Part shown: positions 55,628 through 63,707 of the stretch, in pieces | How the letters are laid out: each line of letters starts with the position of its first letter | Position numbering within the stretch: position 1 is the first letter of the stretch | NCBI RefSeq assembly: GCF_907164555.1 | Contig: NZ_CAJQZC010000003.1 | Span: 186,001 to 250,000, forward strand | Origin: Paraburkholderia saeva | GTDB taxonomy: Bacteria > Pseudomonadota > Gammaproteobacteria > Burkholderiales > Burkholderiaceae | Direction: 5' to 3' | Length of the DNA stretch: 64,000 bases | Position numbers and translations under genes: made by a program | The notes under the pieces: generated by a model | What the model was told of the DNA's origin: nothing | The model's database searches: none | Seen by the model: only the letters and a program-made list of their open reading frames with translations

Positions 55628-57073
55628 ATGACCCTTCGTACGAATGTCGCCTTTCCGCCGCCGCTGCCGGCCGGCAAACAACCCGATCCCCGCACGGCAC
55701 GTCGCACGTTCATACGCGTGCTTGTCTGGGCCATACCGGGTGTCGTGATCGCGCTTGCCGTGATGGCGGGCTATGCACTCGCGTACCCCGAACGCATGCC
55801 GGAGGCTGTGGGCGAGCTCGTCGAAGACCTGACCGGTGCGAATCCGCATCCGGTGCATCTTGTGCGGCCCGACACGGCGCCGCTCAGTTCCGTCGCACTG
55901 CTTGGCCGGGAACTGTTCAATGATCCGTCGCTGTCGGCATCGGGCAAGCAGTCGTGTGCGTCGTGTCATAGCGCGCAGCACGCCTATGGGCCGCCAGATG
56001 ACCTGTCGGTGCAGCTGGGCGGCCCGCATATGACAGACGCAGGCTACCGTCCTCCGCCTTCGCTCACGTACCTGTATCGTCAGGCGCCGTTCAGCATTGG
56101 CCCTGACGCGGGCGATGCGGACGTTGTCGTGAATCTCGATCAGGCTGCCGCCGCCGCGCAAGGTGTGCAACGCGCGGTCAAGACCGCAGGTGCCGCGCCC
56201 GCCGCGCCCGCGATGGTGCCGCAAGGCGGTCTCTTCTGGGACGGCCGTGCCGATTCGCTGCAGCGCCAGGCGATCGGACCGCTGTTGAATCCGGTCGAGA
56301 TGGCGAACCGGGACGTCAACGAAGTGGTGCAGAAGCTGTCGACGGGCAAGTATCGCGATACGTTCAGCAAGCTCTTTGGGCCGGCCATTTTCGATCATCC
56401 GGATCTGCTTGCTTCGGAAGCGATGTTTGCGATCGGACGCTATCAGGTGGAAGACCCGTCGTTCCATGAATTCAGCAGCAAGTACGACTACTGGCTGGAA
56501 GGACGCGCGCACCTGACGCAGGCAGAATTGCGCGGCCTGCGACTTTTCAACGACAAGGACAAGGCGAACTGCGCGGGCTGTCACGTGAGCCAGGTGAGCC
56601 GCGATGGCCTGCCGCCGCTTTTCACCGACCAGCAATATGAAGCGCTTGGCGCGCCGCGCAACAAAGCGCTGCCCGTCAACAAGGATCCGAAGTTCTACGA
56701 CATGGGCGTGTGCGGACCGTTCCGTCACGATATCGCGACGCAGACGCAGTATTGCGGCATGTTCCTCACGCCGACTTTGCGTAATGCCGCTGAACGCCAT
56801 GTGTTTTTCCACAATGGCGTCTATCACGACCTCAAGCAGGTGATGAATTTCTACAACCTGCGCAACACAAGCCCGGAGAAGATATATCCTCGCGACGCGT
56901 CAGGCAAGGTCATGAAGTACGACGATATCCCCGCTAAGTATGTTGCGAACATCGACGTGGCCGACGCACCGTTCGACCGCAAGGCTGGCGATCAGCCCGC
57001 CATGACCGATGCGGAAATGGACGACATCATCGCGTTCATGAAGACGCTGGACGACGGTTATAAAGCGCAGTAA
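55628..57073 (+). CDS. Di-heme cytochrome c peroxidase (MauG/CcpA superfamily)
   Basis: A 481-residue c-type cytochrome. A basic N terminus and a single membrane helix (about 29-52, VLVWAIPGVVIALAVMAGYAL) would anchor it facing the periplasm. Heme motifs are CASCH (110-114) and CAGCH (315-319), the two-heme plan of bacterial cytochrome c peroxidases. LFNDPSLSASGKQSCASCHSAQHAYGPPD and DGRADSLQRQAIGPLLNPVEMAN are typical. It may reduce hydrogen peroxide or oxidise an organic or protein substrate. Start at 55628 (MTLRTNVAFPPP). Its nearness to the phospholipase C/AcpA gene suggests a functional link, not proven. Confidence 0.88.
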   Translation: MTLRTNVAFPPPLPAGKQPDPRTARRTFIRVLVWAIPGVVIALAVMAGYALAYPERMPEAVGELVEDLTGANPHPVHLVRPDTAPLSSVALLGRELFNDPSLSASGKQSCASCHSAQHAYGPPDDLSVQLGGPHMTDAGYRPPPSLTYLYRQAPFSIGPDAGDADVVVNLDQAAAAAQGVQRAVKTAGAAPAAPAMVPQGGLFWDGRADSLQRQAIGPLLNPVEMANRDVNEVVQKLSTGKYRDTFSKLFGPAIFDHPDLLASEAMFAIGRYQVEDPSFHEFSSKYDYWLEGRAHLTQAELRGLRLFNDKDKANCAGCHVSQVSRDGLPPLFTDQQYEALGAPRNKALPVNKDPKFYDMGVCGPFRHDIATQTQYCGMFLTPTLRNAAERHVFFHNGVYHDLKQVMNFYNLRNTSPEKIYPRDASGKVMKYDDIPAKYVANIDVADAPFDRKAGDQPAMTDAEMDDIIAFMKTLDDGYKAQ

Positions 57074-57078
57074 TACCG

Positions 57079-57114
57079 GGCGCGCCGCGCGGCAGGTTAT
57101 ACGCGTGGCGCGCC
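57079..57114. terminator. Hairpin between convergent peroxidase and DUF4148 genes
   Basis: GGCGCGCCGCGCG and CGCGTGGCGCGCC pair over 13 positions (one G-T) around a 10-base loop, directly after the peroxidase stop. There is no T tract. Termination is inferred from structure and position. Confidence 0.45.
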
Positions 57115-57164
57115 TCTCGTCTGGCTGTGCTCGCTCAAGTGGAACGCGCAGCGAGCAACAGCGC

Positions 57165-57446
57165 TCACTGCCCCGGCGCCGATTCTCCCGAGGGTTTCGT
57201 TCCGCCAACAGCCTCGCGTGCCTGGTTCGCGTTTCTCTCGCTCGCGAGTTTCGCTTCCGCAGCCTGAATGTCTGCTGGATAAGTGGCATCGTCGCCGGAC
57301 GTCGGGTTATAGCCTGCCTTCTCAACGGCGGCGAGATCGGCCCGTACTTCGGCACGGGTCACGGACGATGAACTGGACTGGGCAAATGCCATTACGGGAG
57401 AAACAAGGACACTGGCAGCAACTGCAATGCAGGCGAAGAGCTTCAT
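57165..57446 (-). CDS. DUF4148 exported small protein
   Basis: A 93-residue protein with a signal peptide (MKLFACIAVAASVLVSPVMAFA-QSS). The DUF4148 core follows: VTRAEVRADLAAVEKAGYNP...DATYPADIQAAEAKLASE. This family is highly expanded in Burkholderiaceae; members are periplasmic and of unknown function. The tail is a short Gly/Ser/Pro-rich segment. GGAGA 7-8 bases upstream supports the start at 57446. It is a single gene, convergent with the peroxidase. Confidence 0.85.
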   Translation of the reverse strand: MKLFACIAVAASVLVSPVMAFAQSSSSSVTRAEVRADLAAVEKAGYNPTSGDDATYPADIQAAEAKLASERNANQAREAVGGTKPSGESAPGQ

Positions 57447-57899
57447 GCTAAATCTCCAGATAAACGATGGACCGGATGTGTGCAATGCAGGACGTCTCGC
57501 ACTTTCGCCAGCGAAGCCGTCTGGCAGATCTTCTGTTTGCAGAAGATTGCACTGCATGCCCGGGTAAACACGCGGACGCATCGTTTTATTCCGCCGACGC
57601 GCGACGTCATCCGTCCGTAAGGTGCGCCGCAAGCGAGACGACAGAACGTGCCATTGAACATCGCGTGCGTCCGTGCAGCGTCGAATGGGTGTCGCGATGA
57701 ACACGCTGCCTCAACCTGCACCGGATGTATGCGTTTGTATGCGTGGAATCCGGTCCCGTTTAGACCTACCTTGTAGCATCGGGTCGTTATTGTTCGCGCC
57801 GGTTCGGCCGGCATCGCGCGCCACAGCGCATCGTGAATTCCCTTCAGGCAGAGCGACCCGTCAGGTGACCGTGTCCACGCGTGCCAGACAGGAGTGTCG
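57447..57899. other. Intergenic region, no gene seen
   Basis: This 453-base gap separates two divergent genes (DUF4148 and the hydrolase) and must contain both promoters. I see no RNA gene or inverted repeat that stands out, and the frames present have no recognisable motif. Confidence 0.4.
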
Positions 57900-58766
57900 A
57901 TGATGAAAGTGTCTTACAGAACCCGGAACGTTCCGGATGGAGAGGTTTTCTACCGTGAGGCCGGCCTGGCCAAAGCACCCGTCGTGCTCCTGCTGCATGG
58001 CTTTCCCACGTCGAGTCACATGTTCCGCGACCTGATACCGAAACTCGCGACACACTATCGCGTGATTGCGCCGGACCTGCCGGGCTTTGGTCTCACGCGT
58101 ACGCCTGCGCGTGGCACGTTCGACTACACCTTCGACAATCTCGCGAAGGTCATCGGCGATTTCGTCGATGCGCTCGACCTGCATAGCTACGCGATCTACA
58201 TTTTCGATTACGGCGCACCCACGGGGCTGCGGCTCGCGCTTGCGCATCCCGAGCGCGTCACGGCCATCGTCAGCCAGAACGGCAACGCCTACATCGAAGG
58301 CCTTAGCGACGCATGGGAACCCTGGCAGGCATACTGGCGCGAACCTGCAGTTGAACGGCGCGAAGCCTGCAGGGACGCACTCAGCGCGGACGTAATCCGC
58401 AACTTCCAGTATCTCCACGGGGCCGAACCGGGCCTTGTCTCGCCGGATGGCTACACGCTCGATATTGCGTACCTGGCGCGACCCGGCGCGGACGAGATAC
58501 AACTGGACCTGATTCTCGACTATCGCAGCAACGTCGCGCTATATCCGGCGTTCCAGGCGTACTTCCGCAAGCATCTTCCGCCTTTGCTCGCGGTGTGGGG
58601 CAAGAACGACCCGTTTTTCATTCCGCCGGGCGCGGAAGCATATCGCCGGGATCTGCCGGATGCGCGCATCCAGTTCCTCGATGCAGGGCACTTCGCGCTT
58701 GAAACGCACGCGCAGGAGATTGCTTCGCTGATGCTCGAATTTCTCCAGACGAACGGAATCGGCTGA
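57900..58766 (+). CDS. Alpha/beta hydrolase, haloalkane dehalogenase/epoxide hydrolase-like
   Basis: A 288-residue alpha/beta hydrolase. The oxyanion region is LLLHGFPTSSHMFRDLIP. The nucleophile elbow reads YIFDYGAPTGLRLA with Asp103 in place of Ser, so the chemistry should be the ester-intermediate type of dehalogenases and epoxide hydrolases. The remaining residues are an Asp in WGKNDPFFIPPG and the His in DAGHFALET. The exact substrate is unknown. ATG codons at 57900 and 57903 both follow GGAG; the preceding GTG (57894) overlaps that site and is unlikely. It lies before the aminotransferase gene, with a 180-base gap. Confidence 0.84.
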   Translation: MMKVSYRTRNVPDGEVFYREAGLAKAPVVLLLHGFPTSSHMFRDLIPKLATHYRVIAPDLPGFGLTRTPARGTFDYTFDNLAKVIGDFVDALDLHSYAIYIFDYGAPTGLRLALAHPERVTAIVSQNGNAYIEGLSDAWEPWQAYWREPAVERREACRDALSADVIRNFQYLHGAEPGLVSPDGYTLDIAYLARPGADEIQLDLILDYRSNVALYPAFQAYFRKHLPPLLAVWGKNDPFFIPPGAEAYRRDLPDARIQFLDAGHFALETHAQEIASLMLEFLQTNGIG

Positions 58767-58946
58767 AGCGCGGGCGAGACGTTCAACACGATACGCGTCA
58801 CGTCCGCCGTGCCCGGGGCCTGCTGAGGCGATCGAGCATGGATTTGAGCCTTGCTGGCATGGGCGCTTTTCGTTTCATCGAATATGATCCGTGCTGCGGG
58901 CAATGCGTCATTCCCGCGCCCGCAGTCATACATCGAGGAAATAGCC

Positions 58947-60158
58947 ATGTTCGAAAACGTGCCCGCCTACGCCGGCGATCCGATTCTTTCGCTGAACGAG
59001 GACTTTCAGCGTGATCCACGCGGCAACAAGGTGAACCTCAGCATCGGTGTCTATTTTGACGATGTCGGCCGGCTGCCAGTGATGCGGGCTGTGCAGACCG
59101 TGGAAGCCTCGTTGCTCGAAACCGCTGCGCCGCGCAGCTATCTTCCGATGGCAGGTCATGCGGGTTACCGCGACGCGGCGCAGGCACTGGTGTTCGGCGA
59201 AAACCATGATGCGCGTCGCGCGGGGCGTATCGCCACGCTTCAGACGCTCGGTGGTTCTGGCGCGCTCAAGGTGGCCGCCGATTTTCTTCGCCGGCACGTG
59301 CCGGATGCGCAGGTATGGATCAGCGATCCGAGCTGGGAAAATCATCGCGTCGTGTTCGAAGGTGCCGGACTCACGGTCAATACCTATCCGTACTATGACG
59401 CCGCGACGGGTGGCCTGCGCTTCGAAGCAATGCGCGATGCGATCGATGCGTTGCCAGAGCGAAGCGTCGTTTTGCTGCATGCGTGCTGTCATAATCCGAC
59501 CGGTGTCGATCTCAACGCTGAGCAATGGGTTGAACTGATTCCCGTGCTTCAGCGCCGCAAGCTGATCGCGTTTGTCGACATGGCGTATCAGGGCTTTGGC
59601 GCCGGTCTTGAAGAAGACGCCGCGTGTGTGCGCAAGCTCGCGGATGCGGGCGTGCCGCTGATCGTCGCCAGTTCGTTCTCGAAGAACTTCTCGCTATACG
59701 GCGAGCGATGCGGCGCGCTGAGCGTTGTCTGTCGCGACGCAGAAGAAGCGCAGCGCGTGCTTGGGCAACTGACTTTTGCGGTCCGCGCGAATTACAGCAA
59801 TCCGCCCGTGCATGGCGCAAAACTCGTGGCCGGCGTCCTCTCGAATCCCTCGCTTCATAGTGCGTGGGAGAGCGAGCTGGCGGAGATGCGGCAGCGCATC
59901 AAGCTGATGCGCGGCAAGATACACGACGGGCTCGCCGGACTTGTCGACGATGTGCTGCGTGCCCGCTATGTCTCGCAGGTCGGCATGTTTACGTACACCG
60001 GGTTGAGCGAGCAGCAGGTAGAAAAGCTGCGCGACGAACACGCAATCTATCTGTTGCGTTCAGGCCGGATGTGTATTGCGGGCCTCAACCAGCAAAACGT
60101 CGGATATGTTGCTTCTGCAATAGCGTCGGTCGCCGGCAAGGTCGGCGTTGCGAAATGA
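58947..60158 (+). CDS. Aromatic/aspartate aminotransferase (class I, TyrB-like)
   Basis: A 403-residue PLP enzyme that moves the amino group between aromatic or acidic amino acids and 2-oxoglutarate/oxaloacetate. It begins MFENVPAYAGDPILSLNEDFQRDPRGNKVNLSIGVYFDD. It contains YLPMAGHAGYRDAAQ, LQTLGGSGALKVAADFL, HACCHNPTGVDL, FVDMAYQGFGAG, and the PLP-lysine motif SSFSKNFSLYGERCGAL, with a Cys after SLYGER as often seen in TyrB. The start follows GAGGAA. A ketopantoate-reductase-like gene lies 55 bases downstream on the same strand. Confidence 0.9.
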   Translation: MFENVPAYAGDPILSLNEDFQRDPRGNKVNLSIGVYFDDVGRLPVMRAVQTVEASLLETAAPRSYLPMAGHAGYRDAAQALVFGENHDARRAGRIATLQTLGGSGALKVAADFLRRHVPDAQVWISDPSWENHRVVFEGAGLTVNTYPYYDAATGGLRFEAMRDAIDALPERSVVLLHACCHNPTGVDLNAEQWVELIPVLQRRKLIAFVDMAYQGFGAGLEEDAACVRKLADAGVPLIVASSFSKNFSLYGERCGALSVVCRDAEEAQRVLGQLTFAVRANYSNPPVHGAKLVAGVLSNPSLHSAWESELAEMRQRIKLMRGKIHDGLAGLVDDVLRARYVSQVGMFTYTGLSEQQVEKLRDEHAIYLLRSGRMCIAGLNQQNVGYVASAIASVAGKVGVAK

Positions 60159-60213
60159 TCCGGACGTGTGTCGAGCAGATCGATAGCGCACGTATGCGCT
60201 TACGGGAGTCGTG

Positions 60214-61188
60214 ATGAAAGTCTGCATATATGGTGCCGGTGCAATGGGTGGCTGGATTGGCGTGAAGCTCGCCCAGGCGGAGTGCGAGGTAAGCGTCGTG
60301 GCACGCGGCGCGGCGCTCTCCGCGATCAGGCAGAACGGGCTGCGTCTTGCAGACGCCGATGGCACGCGATCGGTCGCCGTGAAGGCGAGCGACGTGCCCG
60401 CTGAACTCGGCGTGCAGGACCTCGTGGTTGTGGCAGTCAAGGCGCCGGCCATGCAGTCGGTTGCCGCGCAACTGGCACCGCTTGTCGGTCCGGGAACGCT
60501 GGTCATGACCGCGATGAACGGTGTGCCCTGGTGGTTTTGTGCGGGCCTGACAGGGCCGTTTGCAAACACGCCGCTTGAGTCAGTCGACCCCGGCGGCCTG
60601 ATCGCCGCCGCGATCCCCGCGCGGCAAACCCTGGGTTGTGTGGTCCACGCGAGTTGCCGCATCGAAGAGCCGGGCGTGATCCGGCACAACATGGGCGCCG
60701 GATTGATCGTCGGGGAAGCTGCCGGCGAATCGGGTGAACGCGTGAACGCACTGGTCGCGCTGTTGCGTCGCGCGGGTTTCGATGCCTCCGCGTCGGCAAG
60801 CATTCAGCGTGACGTCTGGTACAAGCTGTGGGGCAATCTGACGATGAACCCGATCAGCGCGATCACCGGTGCGACGACAGACAGGATTCTTCGTGATGAC
60901 CTGGTGCGGGGTTTCGCGACAAACGTCATGATCGAAGCGAAGGAGATCGGCACGCGACTTGGCATTCCGATTGAGCAGGATCCGGAAGACCGGCATGCAA
61001 CGACGTTGCGGCTCGGTGCGATGAAAACATCGATGTTGCAGGATGTCGAGGCACGCAAGCCGGTAGAACTCGACGCGCTTGTGGGCGCGGTCTGCGAACT
61101 CGGAAAACTGGCCGGCGTGCCGACGCCTTTCACGAATGCGCTGCTCGGCCTCGCGCGCCTGCACGCGCAAACGCTTGGACTTTATTGA
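60214..61188 (+). CDS. panE: 2-dehydropantoate 2-reductase family protein
   Basis: A 324-residue ketopantoate-reductase-fold enzyme. The NADP site is at the very N terminus (VCIYGAGAMGGWIGVKLAQA). The central VAVKAPAMQSVAAQLAPLVGPGTLVMTAMNGVPWW and the C-terminal RDVWYKLWGNLTMNPISAITGATTDRIL hold the catalytic Lys. The C-terminal domain ends DAL-GAVCELGKLAGVPTPFTNALLGL. It would reduce ketopantoate to pantoate in CoA synthesis. The family has many paralogs in Burkholderia acting on other 2-oxo acids, so the symbol is tentative. The ATG at 60214 follows GGGAG; a GTG at 60211 directly precedes it. Confidence 0.82.
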   Translation: MKVCIYGAGAMGGWIGVKLAQAECEVSVVARGAALSAIRQNGLRLADADGTRSVAVKASDVPAELGVQDLVVVAVKAPAMQSVAAQLAPLVGPGTLVMTAMNGVPWWFCAGLTGPFANTPLESVDPGGLIAAAIPARQTLGCVVHASCRIEEPGVIRHNMGAGLIVGEAAGESGERVNALVALLRRAGFDASASASIQRDVWYKLWGNLTMNPISAITGATTDRILRDDLVRGFATNVMIEAKEIGTRLGIPIEQDPEDRHATTLRLGAMKTSMLQDVEARKPVELDALVGAVCELGKLAGVPTPFTNALLGLARLHAQTLGLY

Positions 61189-61197
61189 ACGCAGGGT

Positions 61198-61222
61198 TGC
61201 GCAGGCCGTTTTGGCCTGCGCA
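61198..61222. terminator. Convergent hairpin after panE-like gene
   Basis: TGCGCAGGCC-GTTTT-GGCCTGCGCA forms a perfect 10-base stem between the convergent panE-like and dehydratase genes. A bidirectional terminator is likely, although no T run follows the stem. Confidence 0.6.
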
Positions 61223-61253
61223 GCCTGAAGTGCTTCGGGCTGGCGCAGAGGGT

Positions 61254-62171
61254 TCAGCTGGCGGCGAGATAGTGTTCAAGTTGCTCGAGCGTCACGCCGA
61301 CCCCGCCGCAAACGACGACAAGAATCTTGCGGAATCCGTCGAGTGCGCTCGCACGGTCGTATACCGGCGCGAGGCTTGCGCCGCACGCGGGTTCGACAAG
61401 CACGCGGTGATCGTCCAGAAAACGCTTGCATGCTGTGATGGCCGCTCTGTCGGTCACGGTCACGGGGCGGATGTCCGCGGTTTGTGCGAGCTTGAACGCC
61501 TGCTCCGAAACCTGCTTTGCGCCTAGCGAAGTTGCAACGCTGCGAATGGCGTCCAGTTCGATCCGCCTGCCTGCCTTGACCGATTGAGCGAACGAGGCGG
61601 CACCTTCCGTTTCCACGGCGATAACCGGCACGTGTCCGAGCCCGTTGCGACGCAGGCCTTCGTGGACGCCGCAGAGCAAACCGCCGCCGCCTACCGACAA
61701 CACGACCGCGTCGGGTTGTTCGCCTGCGGCGACGACTTCATCGATGATCGTTGCGTGACCTGTCCACAGCAGCGGATCGTCGAACGGATGAATGAAAGCA
61801 TCCGTCTCGCCGACCAGCGAAAGTGCCATGCCGTTCGCTTCCTGCCACGTCGCGCCGTGCACGATGACCTCCGCGCCTTCCATCGCGATCAGGTCTCTGG
61901 CGCGTTGAGTGGTGGTTTGCGGAACGACCACAACGGCAGGCAGGCCAAGCTGCCGCGCGGCATACGCGACCGCGATGCCCGCGTTACCGCCCGAAGAGGA
62001 GATGAAACGTTGTTTGCCGTTGCGTGCGTGTTCCTCGCATGCGTAACCGATTCCGCGAATCTTGAACGATCCGGGTGGCTGCATTGCGTCGAGTTTGAGC
62101 AGAACGGTTGCGCCGGCAGCAAGACCAAGCGGCAGGGACGTCAGAAGAGGCGTTTGAATATGAAGCGACAT
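61254..62171 (-). CDS. PLP-dependent serine/threonine dehydratase
   Basis: A 305-residue fold-type II PLP enzyme of the catabolic serine/threonine dehydratase group, which deaminates serine to pyruvate or threonine to 2-oxobutyrate. It begins MSLHIQTPLLTS. It has the cofactor Lys in PPGSFKIRGIG, SSSGGNAGIAVAYAARQLGLPAVVVVP, the glycine-rich phosphate loop VLSVGGGGLLCGVHEGL, and the C-terminal VVVCGGVGVTLEQL. There is no ACT regulatory domain, so it resembles the short eukaryote-like SDH type rather than IlvA. It is convergent with the panE-like gene. Confidence 0.86.
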   Translation of the reverse strand: MSLHIQTPLLTSLPLGLAAGATVLLKLDAMQPPGSFKIRGIGYACEEHARNGKQRFISSSGGNAGIAVAYAARQLGLPAVVVVPQTTTQRARDLIAMEGAEVIVHGATWQEANGMALSLVGETDAFIHPFDDPLLWTGHATIIDEVVAAGEQPDAVVLSVGGGGLLCGVHEGLRRNGLGHVPVIAVETEGAASFAQSVKAGRRIELDAIRSVATSLGAKQVSEQAFKLAQTADIRPVTVTDRAAITACKRFLDDHRVLVEPACGASLAPVYDRASALDGFRKILVVVCGGVGVTLEQLEHYLAAS

Positions 62172-62371
62172 GGAAGATCCGCAAAACGAAACTTTCGTGA
62201 GCGTACCTGAAATGCGGCATCCATGTGTCGCGTAACCAGACACCCAGCGAATCCGCACTTGCCCTCAGGCGGTCAGAAAGGCCGGCGCCGGGCGGCGCGA
62301 ATGGATTCCACGTGTCTTGACTTCCATTTTTTGCGTACCTTCACGTGCCTTCTCATGCGATGCCCGCGCGC

Positions 62372-62500
62372 TCACTGCAGGCAGACCCGGCTCAGATCGA
62401 CGGTACGCCTGTACACGCTGCGGTCAAGCCACGGCATGAACGTGTATTCAACGTAGGCGTTGCTGCCAATCATGATCCAGTTGTGAAGGACGTCTCGCAT
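62372..62500 (-). CDS. Possible 42-residue small protein
   Basis: A small frame reading MRDVLHNWIMIGSNAYVEYTF followed by MPWLDRSVYRRTVDLSRVCLQ. A good ribosome binding site (AGGAG) lies 8 bases before the ATG at 62500. I do not recognise the sequence. It is rich in aromatic and hydrophobic residues and not Arg/Ala-biased like random GC-rich frames, which together with the ribosome binding site favours a real gene. Promoter, partners and function are unknown. Confidence 0.4.
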   Translation of the reverse strand: MRDVLHNWIMIGSNAYVEYTFMPWLDRSVYRRTVDLSRVCLQ

Positions 62501-62808
62501 GACGAGTCTCCTGGTTGCTGTGATATCAAGGTTAGGCAACGCAAGGACGCATTCCTGTTCTACGAACGACTGCTGGCATGGCGCATGTGGAGGAGGCACC
62601 GCATACGATCGTATATTTTCTCCTCGACGTATTCAGGTCACTAAAGGCCACCGACGCGTGCGTCGGTGCAGATTGAGACGTTCGAGCATGCAAGTGAGCG
62701 TCACGGGCGTGTCCCCGGGCGGGTTGTCCTTTTAAATGCGCTGAACGGCAAGGCAGGCGAAAGGTGTTGCGCAGGCGTATGCCGGACCAGATAGTTAAGG
62801 AGCGGGTT
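62501..62808. other. Divergent intergenic region with palindrome
   Basis: This region lies between the putative 42-residue protein gene and the leader-ORF/TlpA pair. It holds a 20-base near-perfect palindrome, CACCGACGC-GT-GCGTCGGTG (62649-62668), with no T tract. This could be an operator or the base of an RNA hairpin. An AT-rich stretch at about 62605-62640 (TATATTTTCTCC) might include a promoter. No further gene is seen. Confidence 0.4.
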
Positions 62809-62895
62809 ATGTCGAACGTTGAGCAATACGGGTACGGATTTCCTTGCGGTGGGAACTTCTTTTCGAAAGGCCTGGCGCGCGCGGGTGGTCGTTGA
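62809..62895 (+). CDS. Putative 28-residue peptide ORF coupled to the TlpA gene
   Basis: The ORF begins ATG-TCG-AAC and encodes MSNVEQYGYGFPCGGNFF, then SKGLARAGGR. AAGGAG lies 6 bases before the ATG. Its TGA stop (62893-62895) overlaps the TTG start of the downstream gene (62892-62894) as TTGA, the arrangement expected for translational coupling. An in-frame ATG at 62779 could lengthen it by ten residues. The Gly/aromatic/Cys content is unusual. It may be a small secreted or modified peptide, or just a translation leader; I do not recognise it. Confidence 0.5.
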   Translation: MSNVEQYGYGFPCGGNFFSKGLARAGGR

Positions 62896-63707
62896 ACATC
62901 GGGCCATTTGCATTTCCGGTTGCACCGCTGATTCTCTTTTTAAGTATCGCGATTGCAGTCGTTGTCGCGCGTCTCGTGGGTCGTGACGCACGCGAGGCGG
63001 AATCCGCCGTTCTCGTGATGGCTGCGGTCGGGCTGTTGGTCGCGCGCCTGTCGTTCGTCGGCCATTACCTGCCTGCCTGCAGCGACAACTGGCTGAAGAT
63101 GCTGGACTTCCGCGACCTCGGCTTCGATCGGGTACCCGGCGTCGTGGCCGGTGCGCTCGTTCTACTCTGGATCGTTATGCGTCGGGCTCATCTGCGTCAC
63201 GCTACGCTTGTTGCGGCCGTTGTCGGGGTCGCAAGCTGGAGCGTTGCAACTGCAGCAGCGGGGACCGCGAAGGCGTCGGAGCTGTTGCCCGCAGTGAATG
63301 TCACCGACACGAAAGGTGAGGTGCAATCCCTCGCGCGAAACGATGGAAAGCCGCTTGTCGTCAATCTGTGGACGAGCTGGTGTGCGCCGTGTCGCGGTGA
63401 AATGCCCGTGCTGGCCGAGGCGCAACGCAATTTTCCGGGCGTCGATGTTGTATTCGCCAACCAGGGCGAATCGCTTGAGGCGGTCAACGGATTCCTCAAA
63501 ACCCAGGCACTTTCGTTGCACAACCTGGTGCTCGATCCATCGCTCGCCGTCGCGCGCGCAACGGGCGCGCGGGCATTCCCGACGACGCTCTTCTACGATG
63601 AAAACGGCAAGCTGCTTGCCGCGCATCTCGGGCCATTCTCGCGAGCGACGTTCCAGCAGGCGCTTGAAACGCTGTATCCGTCTGCTGCAGCCGGCGCTTC
63701 CCGTTAA
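62892..63707 (+). CDS. TlpA-like membrane thiol:disulfide oxidoreductase
   Basis: A 271-residue protein. About four hydrophobic helices come first (IGPFAFPVAPLILFLSIAIAVVVA, AVLVMAAVGLLVARL, VAGALVLLWIVM, ATLVAAVVGVASW). The first part resembles the Lgt-like membrane domain found in some TlpA fusions. A thioredoxin-fold domain follows, with the active site NLWTSWCAPCRGEMPVLAEAQ (C164, C167) and the cis-Pro region ARAFPTTLFYDENGKL. It would reduce disulfides in the periplasm, for example in cytochrome maturation. I use the TTG start at 62892 because it overlaps the stop of the preceding small ORF and matches the start of the membrane domain; a TTG at 62844 is possible. Confidence 0.82.
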   Translation: MNIGPFAFPVAPLILFLSIAIAVVVARLVGRDAREAESAVLVMAAVGLLVARLSFVGHYLPACSDNWLKMLDFRDLGFDRVPGVVAGALVLLWIVMRRAHLRHATLVAAVVGVASWSVATAAAGTAKASELLPAVNVTDTKGEVQSLARNDGKPLVVNLWTSWCAPCRGEMPVLAEAQRNFPGVDVVFANQGESLEAVNGFLKTQALSLHNLVLDPSLAVARATGARAFPTTLFYDENGKLLAAHLGPFSRATFQQALETLYPSAAAGASR

